DNA from: JAQUGA01 sp964521105
Lineage (GTDB): Bacteria; Bacteroidota; Bacteroidia; Bacteroidales; WCHB1-69
Reading direction: 5' to 3'
NCBI GenBank assembly: GCA_964521105.1
Contig: CAZFPO010000015.1
Coordinates: 1-43,834, forward strand
DNA: 43,834 bases
Of this stretch, positions 25,060 through 33,151 are shown one piece after another. A program made the translations under genes and the position numbers. Positions within the stretch are counted from its first letter, which is position 1; each line of letters opens with the position of its first letter. The notes under the pieces are model-generated. The model ran no database searches, was not told the DNA's origin, and saw only the letters and a list, made by a program, of their open reading frames with translations.

Positions 25060-25266
25060 CAGAAACATACTTGTTTTTATTCGGACATCTGTTCAATTCT
25101 ATTTATTGTTGAAAAAACTTAGGGCATTTCGTTTTGCTTGATGTCCAATTACAAATTAAAAAACACAAATAATAAAAATTTGTGGGTTAATTTTTAAATA
25201 AATTATAAACATGAATTTATGGAACGTGATTTTTTTGTAAATTGCACCACTTTTTAAAATCAATCA

Positions 25267-26262
25267 ATGAAAACCAGAATTAGAATTATTGGAAATATAT
25301 TTCTCCTCTGTTTTTCTATATTTAATGTAAGTGCACAACACTACCGAGTTTTACCTAGCAATTATAACAAAGATTCTAGCATTTATGCAGTAACTCAAAT
25401 AAGTCCTTCCTCCTATTGGATGGGTGGTGAAAATGGTTATATTAAAGAAATAAATGATAAAGGTGAAATTACCGATTTAAATTATTCCTTTGAAGGTAAG
25501 GATATTTATAAAATTGTTGCCGATGAAAAATCGGTTTACATTGTTGGTGCTGGACCCACACTGTGGATTATCAACAAAGAAACCCGAAATCTGAAAACGT
25601 TTTTATTTAACAATGATTTAAACAAACGTTGCTTTTACGACATTTTGCTTTTACCAAATAACCAAATGATGCTTTGTGGAGGCAATAATGCCATTGCTCA
25701 TGCGGGTAAAGTTATCCCTTTAGGATTTATTGCAACATGCGACAGGACAAATCCTGCAAATAGTTTAAAAATTGTTTTAAAAAATAAGCTTAAGTTCACT
25801 TTTACACTCGAAGCAAATCCTAAAACGAACGAAATTTATGCGGCTACATTTAATGGGATTAATACCAGTATCTTTTGTAGCCAAGACAATGGAATTAGTT
25901 GGTCAAAAAAATATCGAGTAAAAGGAATTATTCACGACATTCAATTCGATAACGAAGGGAAATTATGGTTTGCGGGCACTCCAGGATTAAATTACCGTAA
26001 AAAAGGCATGTTTGGCTATATTGATAAAGATGTGGTACATAAAACAATTACTAAAGAGGGTTGTTTGTGGAAATTATGCGAAATTGACGAAAGTTTATAT
26101 GCAGCCAGTGTTAGCGGTTTGTTATTAAAAATATCGAAAAACAACATGAGTTACACATCCGAAAAAACGTCCATGAAAGGTGCTTTATACACTATGGCAA
26201 ATTTTTCAAACAAATCTTTGATTATTTGTGGTCATGGTAAATCAGTTTGTATAAGATACTAA
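25267..26262 (+). CDS. Secreted beta-propeller-like protein
   Basis: A 331-residue protein with a signal peptide (ending near FNVSAQ). The rest consists of repeated short strands with motifs like SSYWMGGENGYIKEIND, KLWFAGTPGL and SLYAASVSGLLLKI, the pattern of BNR, Kelch or two-component-regulator type propeller blades. It has no catalytic motif. The 207-bp gap from the TPR gene leaves open whether it belongs to the same locus. Confidence 0.65.
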   Translation: MKTRIRIIGNIFLLCFSIFNVSAQHYRVLPSNYNKDSSIYAVTQISPSSYWMGGENGYIKEINDKGEITDLNYSFEGKDIYKIVADEKSVYIVGAGPTLWIINKETRNLKTFLFNNDLNKRCFYDILLLPNNQMMLCGGNNAIAHAGKVIPLGFIATCDRTNPANSLKIVLKNKLKFTFTLEANPKTNEIYAATFNGINTSIFCSQDNGISWSKKYRVKGIIHDIQFDNEGKLWFAGTPGLNYRKKGMFGYIDKDVVHKTITKEGCLWKLCEIDESLYAASVSGLLLKISKNNMSYTSEKTSMKGALYTMANFSNKSLIICGHGKSVCIRY

Positions 26263-26291
26263 AATACTGACGTAAAAAAAATCATATAAAG

Positions 26292-26321
26292 TTTGTATAT
26301 TAAAAATAATTCGTATATTTG
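26292..26321 (+). promoter_or_regulatory. Promoter of tRNA-Arg (TTTG-N18-TATATTTG)
   Basis: A -33 TTTG at 26292-26295 and a -7 TATATTTG at 26314-26321 are separated by 18 bp, close to the Bacteroidota consensus. The tRNA begins 12 bp further on. Confidence 0.75.
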
Positions 26322-26333
26322 CAAACCCAAAAA

Positions 26334-26407
26334 GGCCCCGTAGCTCAATTGAATAGAGTATCTGACTACGGATCAGAAGGTTTCAGGTTTGACTCCTGAC
26401 GGGGTCA
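26334..26407 (+). tRNA. tRNA-Arg (anticodon ACG)
   Basis: The cloverleaf closes: acceptor GGCCCCG with CGGGGTC, anticodon stem TCTGA/TCAGA with loop CTACGGA (anticodon ACG), and T arm TCAGG-TTTGACT-CCTGA. The discriminator base is A and CCA is not encoded. The 3' part, with 26 further bases, recurs at 26680-26733. Confidence 0.93.
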
Positions 26408-26433
26408 CAGTCAAACAAAAAAAAGAGAATCGT

Positions 26434-26533
26434 NNNNNNNNNNNNNNNNNNNNNNNNNNNNNNNNNNNNNNNNNNNNNNNNNNNNNNNNNNNNNNNNNNN
26501 NNNNNNNNNNNNNNNNNNNNNNNNNNNNNNNNN
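26434..26533. other. Scaffold gap of 100 N
   Basis: Exactly 100 N, a conventional size for a gap of unknown length. It falls inside the duplicated tRNA/GIY-YIG segment, where a short-read assembler would be expected to fail. The true sequence presumably includes a terminator and the 5' part of a GIY-YIG gene. Confidence 0.95.
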
Positions 26534-26641
26534 TCCAAAGATTTTTCTGACAGAAACGAGGCTCGCAAATACGAAAAATATTTAAAATCTGGAATTGGAA
26601 GAGATTTTCTGAAAAAATATTTATCCGAAAATGATTTATAA
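26534..26641 (+). CDS. GIY-YIG nuclease, 3' part only (5' part in the gap)
   Basis: The frame reads SKDFSDRNEARKYEKYLKSG and continues to LSENDL and a stop. The first 18 residues are identical to the C-terminal end of the GIY-YIG gene at 26766-26972. This is the normal ending of the small stand-alone GIY-YIG family (the KYLKSGxGRxFLK pattern), so this copy has the proper C-terminus and its N-terminus lies in the gap. Confidence 0.8.
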   Translation, partial: SKDFSDRNEARKYEKYLKSGIGRDFLKKYLSENDL

Positions 26642-26647
26642 ATGTAG

Positions 26648-26707
26648 TACGGATCAGAAGCCTGCCTGCCGCAGGCAGGGTTTCAGGTTTGACTCCTGAC
26701 GGGGTCA
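26648..26707 (+). pseudogene. Partial tRNA-Arg copy with a palindromic insertion
   Basis: TACGGATCAGAAG (26648-26660) matches the anticodon region of the intact tRNA. A 19-nt palindrome (26661-26679, CCTGCCTGC-C-GCAGGCAGG) is then inserted at the variable loop. The T arm and acceptor 3' strand follow, identical to the real gene. The 5' half (acceptor strand and D arm) is absent, so it cannot fold as a tRNA. Confidence 0.85.
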
Positions 26708-26718
26708 CAGTCAAACAA

Positions 26719-26748
26719 AAAAAAGAGAATCGTAAGGTTCTCTTTTTT
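26719..26748 (+). terminator. Terminator following the tRNA copy
   Basis: AAAAAGAGAA pairs with TTCTCTTTTTT around TCGTAAGG. The same left arm follows the intact tRNA but is cut by the gap, so this is probably the duplicated tRNA terminator. Confidence 0.75.
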
Positions 26749-26765
26749 AATTGAAAATTATCAAA

Positions 26766-26972
26766 ATGGAACAATATACAGTTTATGTTATTCGAAGTTC
26801 TGTGAATGGATTTTTGTATAAAGGGTTAACAACAGATATTAAAAATCGATTATTTGAACATAATTCTGGTAAAAATTTCTCTACAAAACCATATTTACCA
26901 TGGGAATTGGTGTATTCCAAAGATTTTTCTGACAGAAACGAGGCTCGCAAATACGAAAAATATTTAAAATAA
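26766..26972 (+). pseudogene. GIY-YIG nuclease, 3'-truncated copy
   Basis: Starting at the ATG at 26766, it reads MEQYTVYVIRSSVNGFLYKG, with the GIY-YIG elements YTVYV and LYKGLT, then NRLFEHNSGKN. It ends abruptly at KYLK followed by TAA, where the neighbouring copy continues with SGIGRDF. The DNA of the two copies is identical up to TATTTAAAAT and then diverges, which sets the duplication end point. The missing tail is about 17 residues; the catalytic core is intact, so some activity cannot be excluded. Confidence 0.7.
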
Positions 26973-27082
26973 TGTGAATCATATCAAGAAACTGAACTAT
27001 TTTGGACATGGCTATAATATTACTAACAGTAACAAATAGAATATTAGAGCGAATAATGAGGTATTCATCCAAAACACTTCCG

Positions 27083-27180
27083 ATTTTCAGGCTGAAAGCC
27101 TGTATTTAATTCAACCCGAAGCAACGCTTCGTGGGTAAAGAAAAAAATACTAATTTCGCTCTGTAAGAGCAACTTAAAAA
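27083..27180. repeat. BIME-like hairpin cluster, left copy
   Basis: Three small hairpins lie in a row: CAGGCT-gaa-AGCCTG (27088-27102), CCCGAAGC with GCTTCGTGGG (27115-27135) and GCTCT-gta-AGAGC (27158-27170). The first two recur at 27971-28043, on the other side of the transposase remnant. Confidence 0.75.
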
Positions 27181-27188
27181 ATAAAAAA

Positions 27189-27644
27189 ATGGCACAGTCA
27201 TTATCAAAACTCTATTTTCATATTGTATTTCATGTGAAACACAATAAAAAAACAATAAATAAAGACATTAAACCAGAGCTATATGCATATATTAGCACAA
27301 TAATTAAAAACAATAGTTCAATTCCCATAATTATTAATTGAGTAGAAGATCATTTACATATTTTATGTGTAATGTCGAAAAACATCTCATTATCGCATTT
27401 TGATGAACTAATTAAAAAGCATTGCAGCAGATGGATAAAAACAAAAGGTGATTTATATAAAAATTTTGCTTGGCAGAATGGCTATGGCGGGTTTTCGATT
27501 AGTCCATCGTTGCATGATACTATAAAGAACTACATTTTGAATCAAGAAAATCATCATAAAAAAACCACTTTCAAAGAAGAGTATATTGAATTGTTGAAAA
27601 ATCACGGAATAGATTTTAATGAAGATTATTTATGGACGGAATGA
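27189..27644 (+). pseudogene. IS200/RAYT-like HUH transposase TnpA with internal stop
   Basis: One frame runs from the ATG at 27189 to 27644 and is broken only by TGA at 27339-27341. It reads LYFHIVFHVKHNKK, then (stop) VEDHLHIL, which carries the HUH motif, then NYILNQENHH with the candidate catalytic Tyr, and ends EDYLWTE, all typical of Bacteroidota Y1 transposases. The TGA falls where family members have Gly just before the DH-H motif, consistent with GGA to TGA. The gene is otherwise intact (about 151 codons), so inactivation is recent. Confidence 0.85.
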
Positions 27645-27659
27645 TTGGATTAGTAAGCT

Positions 27660-27743
27660 GCCCTTTCAGGGCGTATTTTTTGTTGGTGTCACCTTTTTCA
27701 CGAGGCTTTGCCTCGTGTTGAAATAATTCAGTCTTTCAGACTG
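27660..27743. repeat. Three TTTC-loop hairpins after the transposase remnant
   Basis: GCCCT-ttc-AGGGC (27660-27672), CACGAGGC-ttt-GCCTCGTG (27699-27717) and CAGTCT-ttc-AGACTG (27729-27743). They have the same design (short stem, 3-nt loop) as the flanking clusters. The rest of 27744-27970 shows no gene. Confidence 0.75.
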
Positions 27744-27970
27744 TTTATTTTTCTGAAATAAATTTCATTTATTAAAAATTTCATGAGTGGCATTTTTGGT
27801 TATTTTTGGTTTTACAGGCTAAAAAAAAAGAAATCATAAAAACTTTAAGCAAGTCTTCGATGGTAAAAAAGCATCATAGAAATCGTTCGTAAAAAAACTA
27901 CTATAGCATAAAGCAACATCTGTTGTGTATGACTGTATTACAATACTCATCAAAAACATACTTATTTTTA

Positions 27971-28043
27971 GGGCTGAAAGCCTGAATTTAATTCAACCCG
28001 AAGCAACGCTTCAAGTATAAAAAAAGACTAATTTCGCTCTGAT
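27971..28043. repeat. BIME-like hairpin cluster, right copy
   Basis: It repeats the left cluster in the same orientation: GGCTGAAAGCC, then TTTAATTCAACCCGAAGCAA and CTAATTTCGCTCTG. The third stem has lost its right arm. Confidence 0.7.
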
Positions 28044-28105
28044 AATTCAATTATTTTACAAAAAAATTAGCAAAAAAAATAGTTCATGATTTTTGAAAAT
28101 AGATG

Positions 28106-28113
28106 TATCTTTG
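28106..28113 (+). promoter_or_regulatory. -7 box (TATCTTTG) that fixes the start of the next gene
   Basis: It matches TAnnTTTG and lies 19 bp before the ATG at 28133. An in-frame ATG at 28103 precedes this box and so is unlikely to be transcribed from it. Confidence 0.55.
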
Positions 28114-28132
28114 TGTAATTAAACAAAAGACT

Positions 28133-29071
28133 ATGAGACGTTTTTTAAAATCATCGTTACTACTCTTAATTTTATTCATAATTCTAATATTAAAAATTCA
28201 AGCAATACCATTCACCCCTTTCGATACCACATTCAATTATAGTTACCCTTCCATTAAAACATTAAAAACCGAACCCGAAGGTCCAAAAGGATTAGAAGTA
28301 ATTGGAAATTTTGGTGCTTATTTAGCCGATAAACACCATGCTGCTTTTTATAACGGAACTCCTCAAAATGTAAACAATATTAACTTTGTACTAGACAACT
28401 ATTACTGGCGTGATAACATTAAAGAACTTCTTCGTAACACTGTAAATCGCGACTCATTTATGCTATCCGATTATCCAAAAAACATGAAATATAATATCAC
28501 TATGAATGTTGGGTTTGGTTTTAGATATAATTACAATCCTTCATGGGCATTAAATTTTCAAATAAACGTTTGTAAACTAACTGCAAAAGATTTTTTTACA
28601 ATTCAAGTTTTTCCTGCTTTCGATAATCAATCTAAAAGTTATTTGAATTATGGAATTATCGGCTCAGAATCTCGCACAAACATCGACCTTGGTTTGGTTA
28701 AAACGTTTAAAACAGATAAAAACATCCGACCTATGGCTGAATTTGGCTTAAATTTTAATAACACCATAGTTAAAGAAGCATATATTGTTGTAGAAGAACA
28801 AAAATTTAGCACAATCAACGTTTATGGAAACCGCAATTATATTCCAAATACAAATAACCCTGAATATCAAATACGCCAGGGTGGAATTGGGTTTGGTGCT
28901 TATGGTGGTGCAGGTGTAAAATGGGTTTTTAACACCTACCTATCCCTCGAAACGGTGCTTTACTTATACATGTCGCAAATAAATCTCGAAGGATACGAAG
29001 GTTTTGGTTATCATACTTCTGGTTTCCTCCGATTTGTTATGAGTCCGGCTTTATTAATGAACAAAAATTAA
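28133..29071 (+). CDS. Outer-membrane beta-barrel protein, unknown function
   Basis: With the ATG at 28133 the protein has 312 residues and a clean signal peptide (MRRFLKSSLLLLILFIILIL, cleavage after IQA). The remainder is rich in amphipathic strands with aromatic belts (GFGFRYNYNPSWALNFQINV, GGIGFGAYGGAGVKWVFNTY), as in OmpW/PorT-like barrels. No specific family is recognised. It is monocistronic, with a promoter-like box before it and a palindrome after it. Confidence 0.7.
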   Translation: MRRFLKSSLLLLILFIILILKIQAIPFTPFDTTFNYSYPSIKTLKTEPEGPKGLEVIGNFGAYLADKHHAAFYNGTPQNVNNINFVLDNYYWRDNIKELLRNTVNRDSFMLSDYPKNMKYNITMNVGFGFRYNYNPSWALNFQINVCKLTAKDFFTIQVFPAFDNQSKSYLNYGIIGSESRTNIDLGLVKTFKTDKNIRPMAEFGLNFNNTIVKEAYIVVEEQKFSTINVYGNRNYIPNTNNPEYQIRQGGIGFGAYGGAGVKWVFNTYLSLETVLYLYMSQINLEGYEGFGYHTSGFLRFVMSPALLMNKN

Positions 29072-29076
29072 ACCCT

Positions 29077-29106
29077 GAATCAGCAATAGAATCGCTGAAA
29101 CAATTA
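29077..29106. repeat. Dispersed palindrome, copy 2
   Basis: GAATCAGCAAT and ATCGCTGAAAC resemble the element at 15848-15877, with one mutated arm. It sits between convergent genes. Confidence 0.55.
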
Positions 29107-29349
29107 TTCACTTTTATTATTATCTGTTTTATTTTTTTTCAAGTATTTGTTGTACAACGAAAAAAGTAAATCAAAAATAAAATACCCAAATACTACTCCA
29201 TATCCTACCATGATGTATGGATTCGATTTTAGGGCACAAGTTCCCGTGCTACAGCCCACAAAATAATAATACAAGTAACCACCTATAGCACCTAAAACAA
29301 CTCCTATGATGTGGATAAAACTAAAGTTTTTAGCAAAAAAATTTTTCAT
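29104..29349 (-). CDS. DUF6132-like small inner-membrane protein
   Basis: I choose the ATG at 29349, giving 81 residues, because a longer frame would run into the prenyltransferase gene. The protein has two membrane helices with the conserved signature GGYLYYYFVGCSTGTCALKS followed by NPY. The paired cysteines in GCSTGTC are typical of this family and hint at a redox or metal-linked role, but none is established. It follows the prenyltransferase gene by 4 bp. Confidence 0.75.
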   Translation of the reverse strand: MKNFFAKNFSFIHIIGVVLGAIGGYLYYYFVGCSTGTCALKSNPYIMVGYGVVFGYFIFDLLFSLYNKYLKKNKTDNNKSE

Positions 29350-29353
29350 AAAA

Positions 29354-30223
29354 TTAAAATATATAAAAATAGAACAAATCAAGTAGCGAAAAAGTTGCAA
29401 AAATAATTCCTGCTATTCCATTAAGAGTGGCAAAAGCCAGATTAACTCTACTAATATCATTTGGTTTCACTATAAATTGCTCATAAAATAAAATCATTGA
29501 AAAAATCACAAGTCCAACGTAATAAAATACACCTGCTTGAATTAAATAACCAACATAAAATAAAAGAGTTGCCGAAATAAAATGACCAATTCGTGAAATC
29601 CATAATGCATTGATTCGTCCAAAAGCTTGCGGAATTGAGTGTAAATTATTTTCTCTATCAAATTCTTCATCTTGAAGGGCATACAAAATATCGAAACTTG
29701 CTACCCAAAACAACACCGAAAGTGATAGCAAAATGGGAATAAAATCAAATTTACCCGAAATAGATAAATAAGCTCCCATGGGCGAAATAGCCAAACTCAA
29801 ACCTAAAAAATAATGACAAAACCAAGTAAATCGTTTCAATAAACTATAACTCAAAATAATTAATAACGCTAAAAATGACAATTTGAAACAAAGAGGATTA
29901 ATAAAAAAACTCACCAAAATAAACAACATTGAATTTAATCCCACAAAAAAACAAGCTTTTGTTTTAGTGATAATGTTGCGTGGAATTTCTCGGTTTTTGG
30001 TTCGTTCATTTTTCGAATCAAATTCAGCATCTACAATACGATTAAAAGCCATTGCCGCATTACGAGCAAAAAAAACAGCTAAAATAATATATACGATAAA
30101 CCACCCTTCAAAACTGGGAACGTATAACTTATATGCTAAGGCAAAACCAATTATTGCAAATGGTAACGAAAAAACCAAATGACTAATTTTTACTAAAGAA
30201 GACCATTTTTTTATCATCGACAT
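29354..30223 (-). CDS. UbiA-family prenyltransferase (4-hydroxybenzoate-type / MqnP-like)
   Basis: A 289-residue membrane enzyme with about eight or nine helices and both aspartate-rich motifs: NRIVDAEFDSKNERTKNR (about 61-78) and YALQDEEFDRENNLHSIP (about 181-198). It attaches a polyprenyl chain to an aromatic acid in quinone synthesis. The second motif with LHSIP matches UbiA and the MqnP enzyme of the futalosine menaquinone pathway, and MqnP is the likelier role in an anaerobe. Other mqn genes are not present here. Confidence 0.85.
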   Translation of the reverse strand: MSMIKKWSSLVKISHLVFSLPFAIIGFALAYKLYVPSFEGWFIVYIILAVFFARNAAMAFNRIVDAEFDSKNERTKNREIPRNIITKTKACFFVGLNSMLFILVSFFINPLCFKLSFLALLIILSYSLLKRFTWFCHYFLGLSLAISPMGAYLSISGKFDFIPILLSLSVLFWVASFDILYALQDEEFDRENNLHSIPQAFGRINALWISRIGHFISATLLFYVGYLIQAGVFYYVGLVIFSMILFYEQFIVKPNDISRVNLAFATLNGIAGIIFATFSLLDLFYFYIF

Positions 30224-30448
30224 TTTTTTTGCAAAAATAATCTTAATTAGTGGATAACATCATTATTAAGTAAAATGAATAATAGAAATTCATCAATCCG
30301 ACTTATTCAATTATCAACAAATATATACTACTGATATTCTGTTATTTAAACACAATATGAACAACAATAGTACTTGTTTAAAAAAAGCACACTTAACTAT
30401 TAAAAAAATTATGTATAAATTCGCATAACCAAGTATAATTTTAATCCT

Positions 30449-32284
30449 ATGCAAAAATTATTTATTATCCTTTTGTTGATGTTTTCAACATTAATAACAT
30501 ACTCACAAACAGCGAAAAAACCCGTTAAAGGTGACCCTGAAAAAGCGATGGAATTTTACAGAACCGGTAATTTTTATGCTGCCATTCCCGAACTCGAAAA
30601 ATTAGTAAAAGGCGACCCTAATAATTTAACGTACCGAGCATTGTTAGGATATGCTTATTTAAACACCAACATCGATAAAACAAAGGCAATTGAGCACTTC
30701 GAAATAGTAATAAAAGATGCTAAAGCTGATATTTATTCATTCTACGATTTGGGCAGAGCGTATATGCTTGCTTACCGTTTTGACGAAGCCCTAAAATGCT
30801 TTCAAACGTTTCAAAGTAAAAACAAAGAAAAAGAAAAGGATTTAATTGTAAGTAACGCACGCATGATTGAAATGTGTAATTATGCTAAAGAAGCGTATAA
30901 AAAAAGGGTGAATGTAACCATTGAAAATTTGGGGGACAATATAAACACCGAATTTCCCGATTATAATCCATTTATTGATGAATATGAAACTACCCTTTTC
31001 TTCTCCTCCAAACGAAAAGGTAATGTTGGCAACTATGCTGATGTCGATGGATTACTAACGTCCGATGTTTTTTTTAGTAATGTATCAAGCGATTCATGGC
31101 AAAAACCTAAACGATTATCTTCGGCTGTAAACACCTATTTAATTGAAGAATGTGTTGGCTTAAGTGCAGATGGCAATGACTTGTTGATTTACATTTATAA
31201 TGAAAACGGAATGGATGATATTTTCATATCTTCAAAAAAGGGAAAAACATATCAAAAGGCTGAATTTTTAACGTTTAACACAAAATACGAAGAAACATCT
31301 GGAACCATTTCGCCCGATAAAAAATACATTATTTTTGCTTCAAAAATGCCAGGCGGTTCGGGAGGTAAGGACTTATACATTTCAAAAAAACTTCCTAACG
31401 ACACGTGGTCGGAAGCCAAAAGTTTAGGCACAACCATTAACACTCCTTATGATGAAGATTATCCGAGTTTTTCGCCCGATGGAAAAACTATCTACTTTTC
31501 GTCTCAAGGGCACAATAGCATGGGTGGTTTCGATTTATTTAAAACTACATGGGAACCTCCTACCCTTAAATTTTCAGAACCAGTTAATTTAGGATATCCA
31601 ATTAATACTCCCGACGACAATAAAACTATTTCGTTTTCAAAATCGGGCAGATATGCATACATAGCCGATTTACGACCTGGCGGAAAAGGCAATCTCGATA
31701 TTTATAAAGTAATTTTTAAAGACGTTGCAGCACCTTATATTGTATACGCAGGACACATATTCAACAAAGATTCTGTCGATATTTTTGAAGCCCAAAACTT
31801 AGCTATTGAAAAATTGAAAGCAAGAATAACTACCCTGGAAAATGATGTAGAAAAAGAAAAAGCGAATATTGAAAATTATAAAGCTAAAATTGATGCTTTA
31901 GCTCAGGATACTTCATCAAATGTACCTCAAAAAAGAATTTCATACGAACGATCAATTACAAACTCACAAAACAAAATCGAAAATTTAACAACAAACGAAA
32001 TTCCTGCTACCAAAAACGAACTTAAAGAAACAGAAAAAGACATGAAAGTTAAAATTAAACTTTTAAATATTTCAAACAAACAAGTTATTTCTACTTTTAT
32101 TCCCCTTAAAACCACAGGAGAATTTGCTGTAATTGCACAACCTGGAAATTACATACTTTCGGTTACGTCAGAAAAATTTGGAAAATGGGAAGCCGATTTT
32201 GTAATTCCTGAAAGAGAACCTCAAACCGACCCTTACAACTACAACATTTTTATCGAAAAACCTGCACCAAAAATCTTTAAGTAA
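30449..32284 (+). CDS. Secreted TPR / PD40 propeller protein (PorE-like without OmpA)
   Basis: A 611-residue protein with a signal peptide (ends near LITYSQ), TPR repeats (about 25-150), and a PD40-type propeller with repeated SxDxxxIxFxS blades (ISPDKKYIIFASKMPGGSGG and SFSPDGKTIYFSSQGHNSMG). A coiled coil (about 450-530) and a small beta domain follow. The order TPR-PD40-CRD matches the type IX secretion protein PorE and related OmpA-family proteins, but the C-terminal OmpA domain and the lipobox are absent. Role in the envelope is inferred. Confidence 0.75.
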   Translation: MQKLFIILLLMFSTLITYSQTAKKPVKGDPEKAMEFYRTGNFYAAIPELEKLVKGDPNNLTYRALLGYAYLNTNIDKTKAIEHFEIVIKDAKADIYSFYDLGRAYMLAYRFDEALKCFQTFQSKNKEKEKDLIVSNARMIEMCNYAKEAYKKRVNVTIENLGDNINTEFPDYNPFIDEYETTLFFSSKRKGNVGNYADVDGLLTSDVFFSNVSSDSWQKPKRLSSAVNTYLIEECVGLSADGNDLLIYIYNENGMDDIFISSKKGKTYQKAEFLTFNTKYEETSGTISPDKKYIIFASKMPGGSGGKDLYISKKLPNDTWSEAKSLGTTINTPYDEDYPSFSPDGKTIYFSSQGHNSMGGFDLFKTTWEPPTLKFSEPVNLGYPINTPDDNKTISFSKSGRYAYIADLRPGGKGNLDIYKVIFKDVAAPYIVYAGHIFNKDSVDIFEAQNLAIEKLKARITTLENDVEKEKANIENYKAKIDALAQDTSSNVPQKRISYERSITNSQNKIENLTTNEIPATKNELKETEKDMKVKIKLLNISNKQVISTFIPLKTTGEFAVIAQPGNYILSVTSEKFGKWEADFVIPEREPQTDPYNYNIFIEKPAPKIFK

Positions 32285-32307
32285 AAAATGAGCTTAACAA
32301 AATTAAA

Positions 32308-33120
32308 ATGAAATTAAATTTACAAAATCCTATTGCATTTTTCGATTTAGAAACAACTGGAATTAACATAATTACCGACCGAATAGTAGAAATATGTATT
32401 CTAAAAGTAATGCCCGATGGCTCTTCACAAATTAAAAAAGATATATTAAATCCAACTATCCCTATTCCACCATTTGTTTCCGAAATTCACGGTATATGGG
32501 ATAAAGACGTTGTTGATAAACCAACTTTTAAGGAGGTAGCAAAACAATATTATCAATTCATCGATAAGTGCGACTTAGCAGGTTTTAATTCCAATAAATT
32601 TGATGTTCCTATGTTAGCCGAAGAATTTGCTCGTGCTGAGATAGAATTCGATATTAAAGGAAGAAAATTTGTAGACATTCAAAATATTTTTCACAAAATG
32701 GAGCCTCGAAATCTTTCGGCTGCATATAAATTTTATTGCAATAAGGATTTAGAAAATGCCCACACAGCCGAAGTCGATACCGTTGCAACGTACGAAATTT
32801 TATTAGCTCAAATTGAAAAATATAAAGAAACTGAATACAAGGATAAAGATGGAATGGTTTCTATTCCTATTCAAAACGACATTAAAAAACTCAGCGAATT
32901 TTCGTTTTATAATAAAACAGCGGATTTGGTTGGTCAAATAATTTTTGACAAAAACAATGAAGAGGTTTTTAATTTTGGAAAATACAAAGGAATGAAAGTC
33001 GCCGATGTATTTAAAAAAGAACCTCAATATTACGATTGGATGATGAAAGGTAACTTTTCGGAGTTTACAAAAAAAGTAATTACTGCCATTCGATTAAGAG
33101 GAATGAATACCAATAAATAA
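32308..33120 (+). CDS. DnaQ-like 3'-5' exonuclease with C-terminal DUF3820-like domain
   Basis: A 270-residue DEDDh exonuclease. Exo I is FFDLETTGI (Asp and Glu), Exo II includes DLAGFNSNKFDVPML and Exo III is NAHTAEVDTVATY (His and Asp). The last 60 residues (FNFGKYKGMKVADVFKKEPQ) match the small DUF3820-like module found after exonuclease domains. It is probably a proofreading or DNA-repair nuclease. The gap to the preceding gene is 23 bp. Confidence 0.88.
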   Translation: MKLNLQNPIAFFDLETTGINIITDRIVEICILKVMPDGSSQIKKDILNPTIPIPPFVSEIHGIWDKDVVDKPTFKEVAKQYYQFIDKCDLAGFNSNKFDVPMLAEEFARAEIEFDIKGRKFVDIQNIFHKMEPRNLSAAYKFYCNKDLENAHTAEVDTVATYEILLAQIEKYKETEYKDKDGMVSIPIQNDIKKLSEFSFYNKTADLVGQIIFDKNNEEVFNFGKYKGMKVADVFKKEPQYYDWMMKGNFSEFTKKVITAIRLRGMNTNK

Positions 33121-33151
33121 AACACAGCATTGGTTAATTTAATTGATTTTT

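Noticed and set aside
26373..26774. Minus-strand frames crossing the N gap and the tRNA
   Set aside because: They read the antisense of the tRNA and of N bases, so they are artefacts.
27226..27241. Near-match to a parS site (TATTTCATGTGAAACA, 14 of 16 positions)
   Set aside because: It lies inside the transposase remnant where the codons spell the conserved HIVFHVK. A functional parS would be expected nearer parAB and with a full match.
29883..30182. Plus-strand frame opposite the UbiA-family gene
   Set aside because: It is a shadow of a gene with both conserved Asp motifs; no independent evidence supports it.
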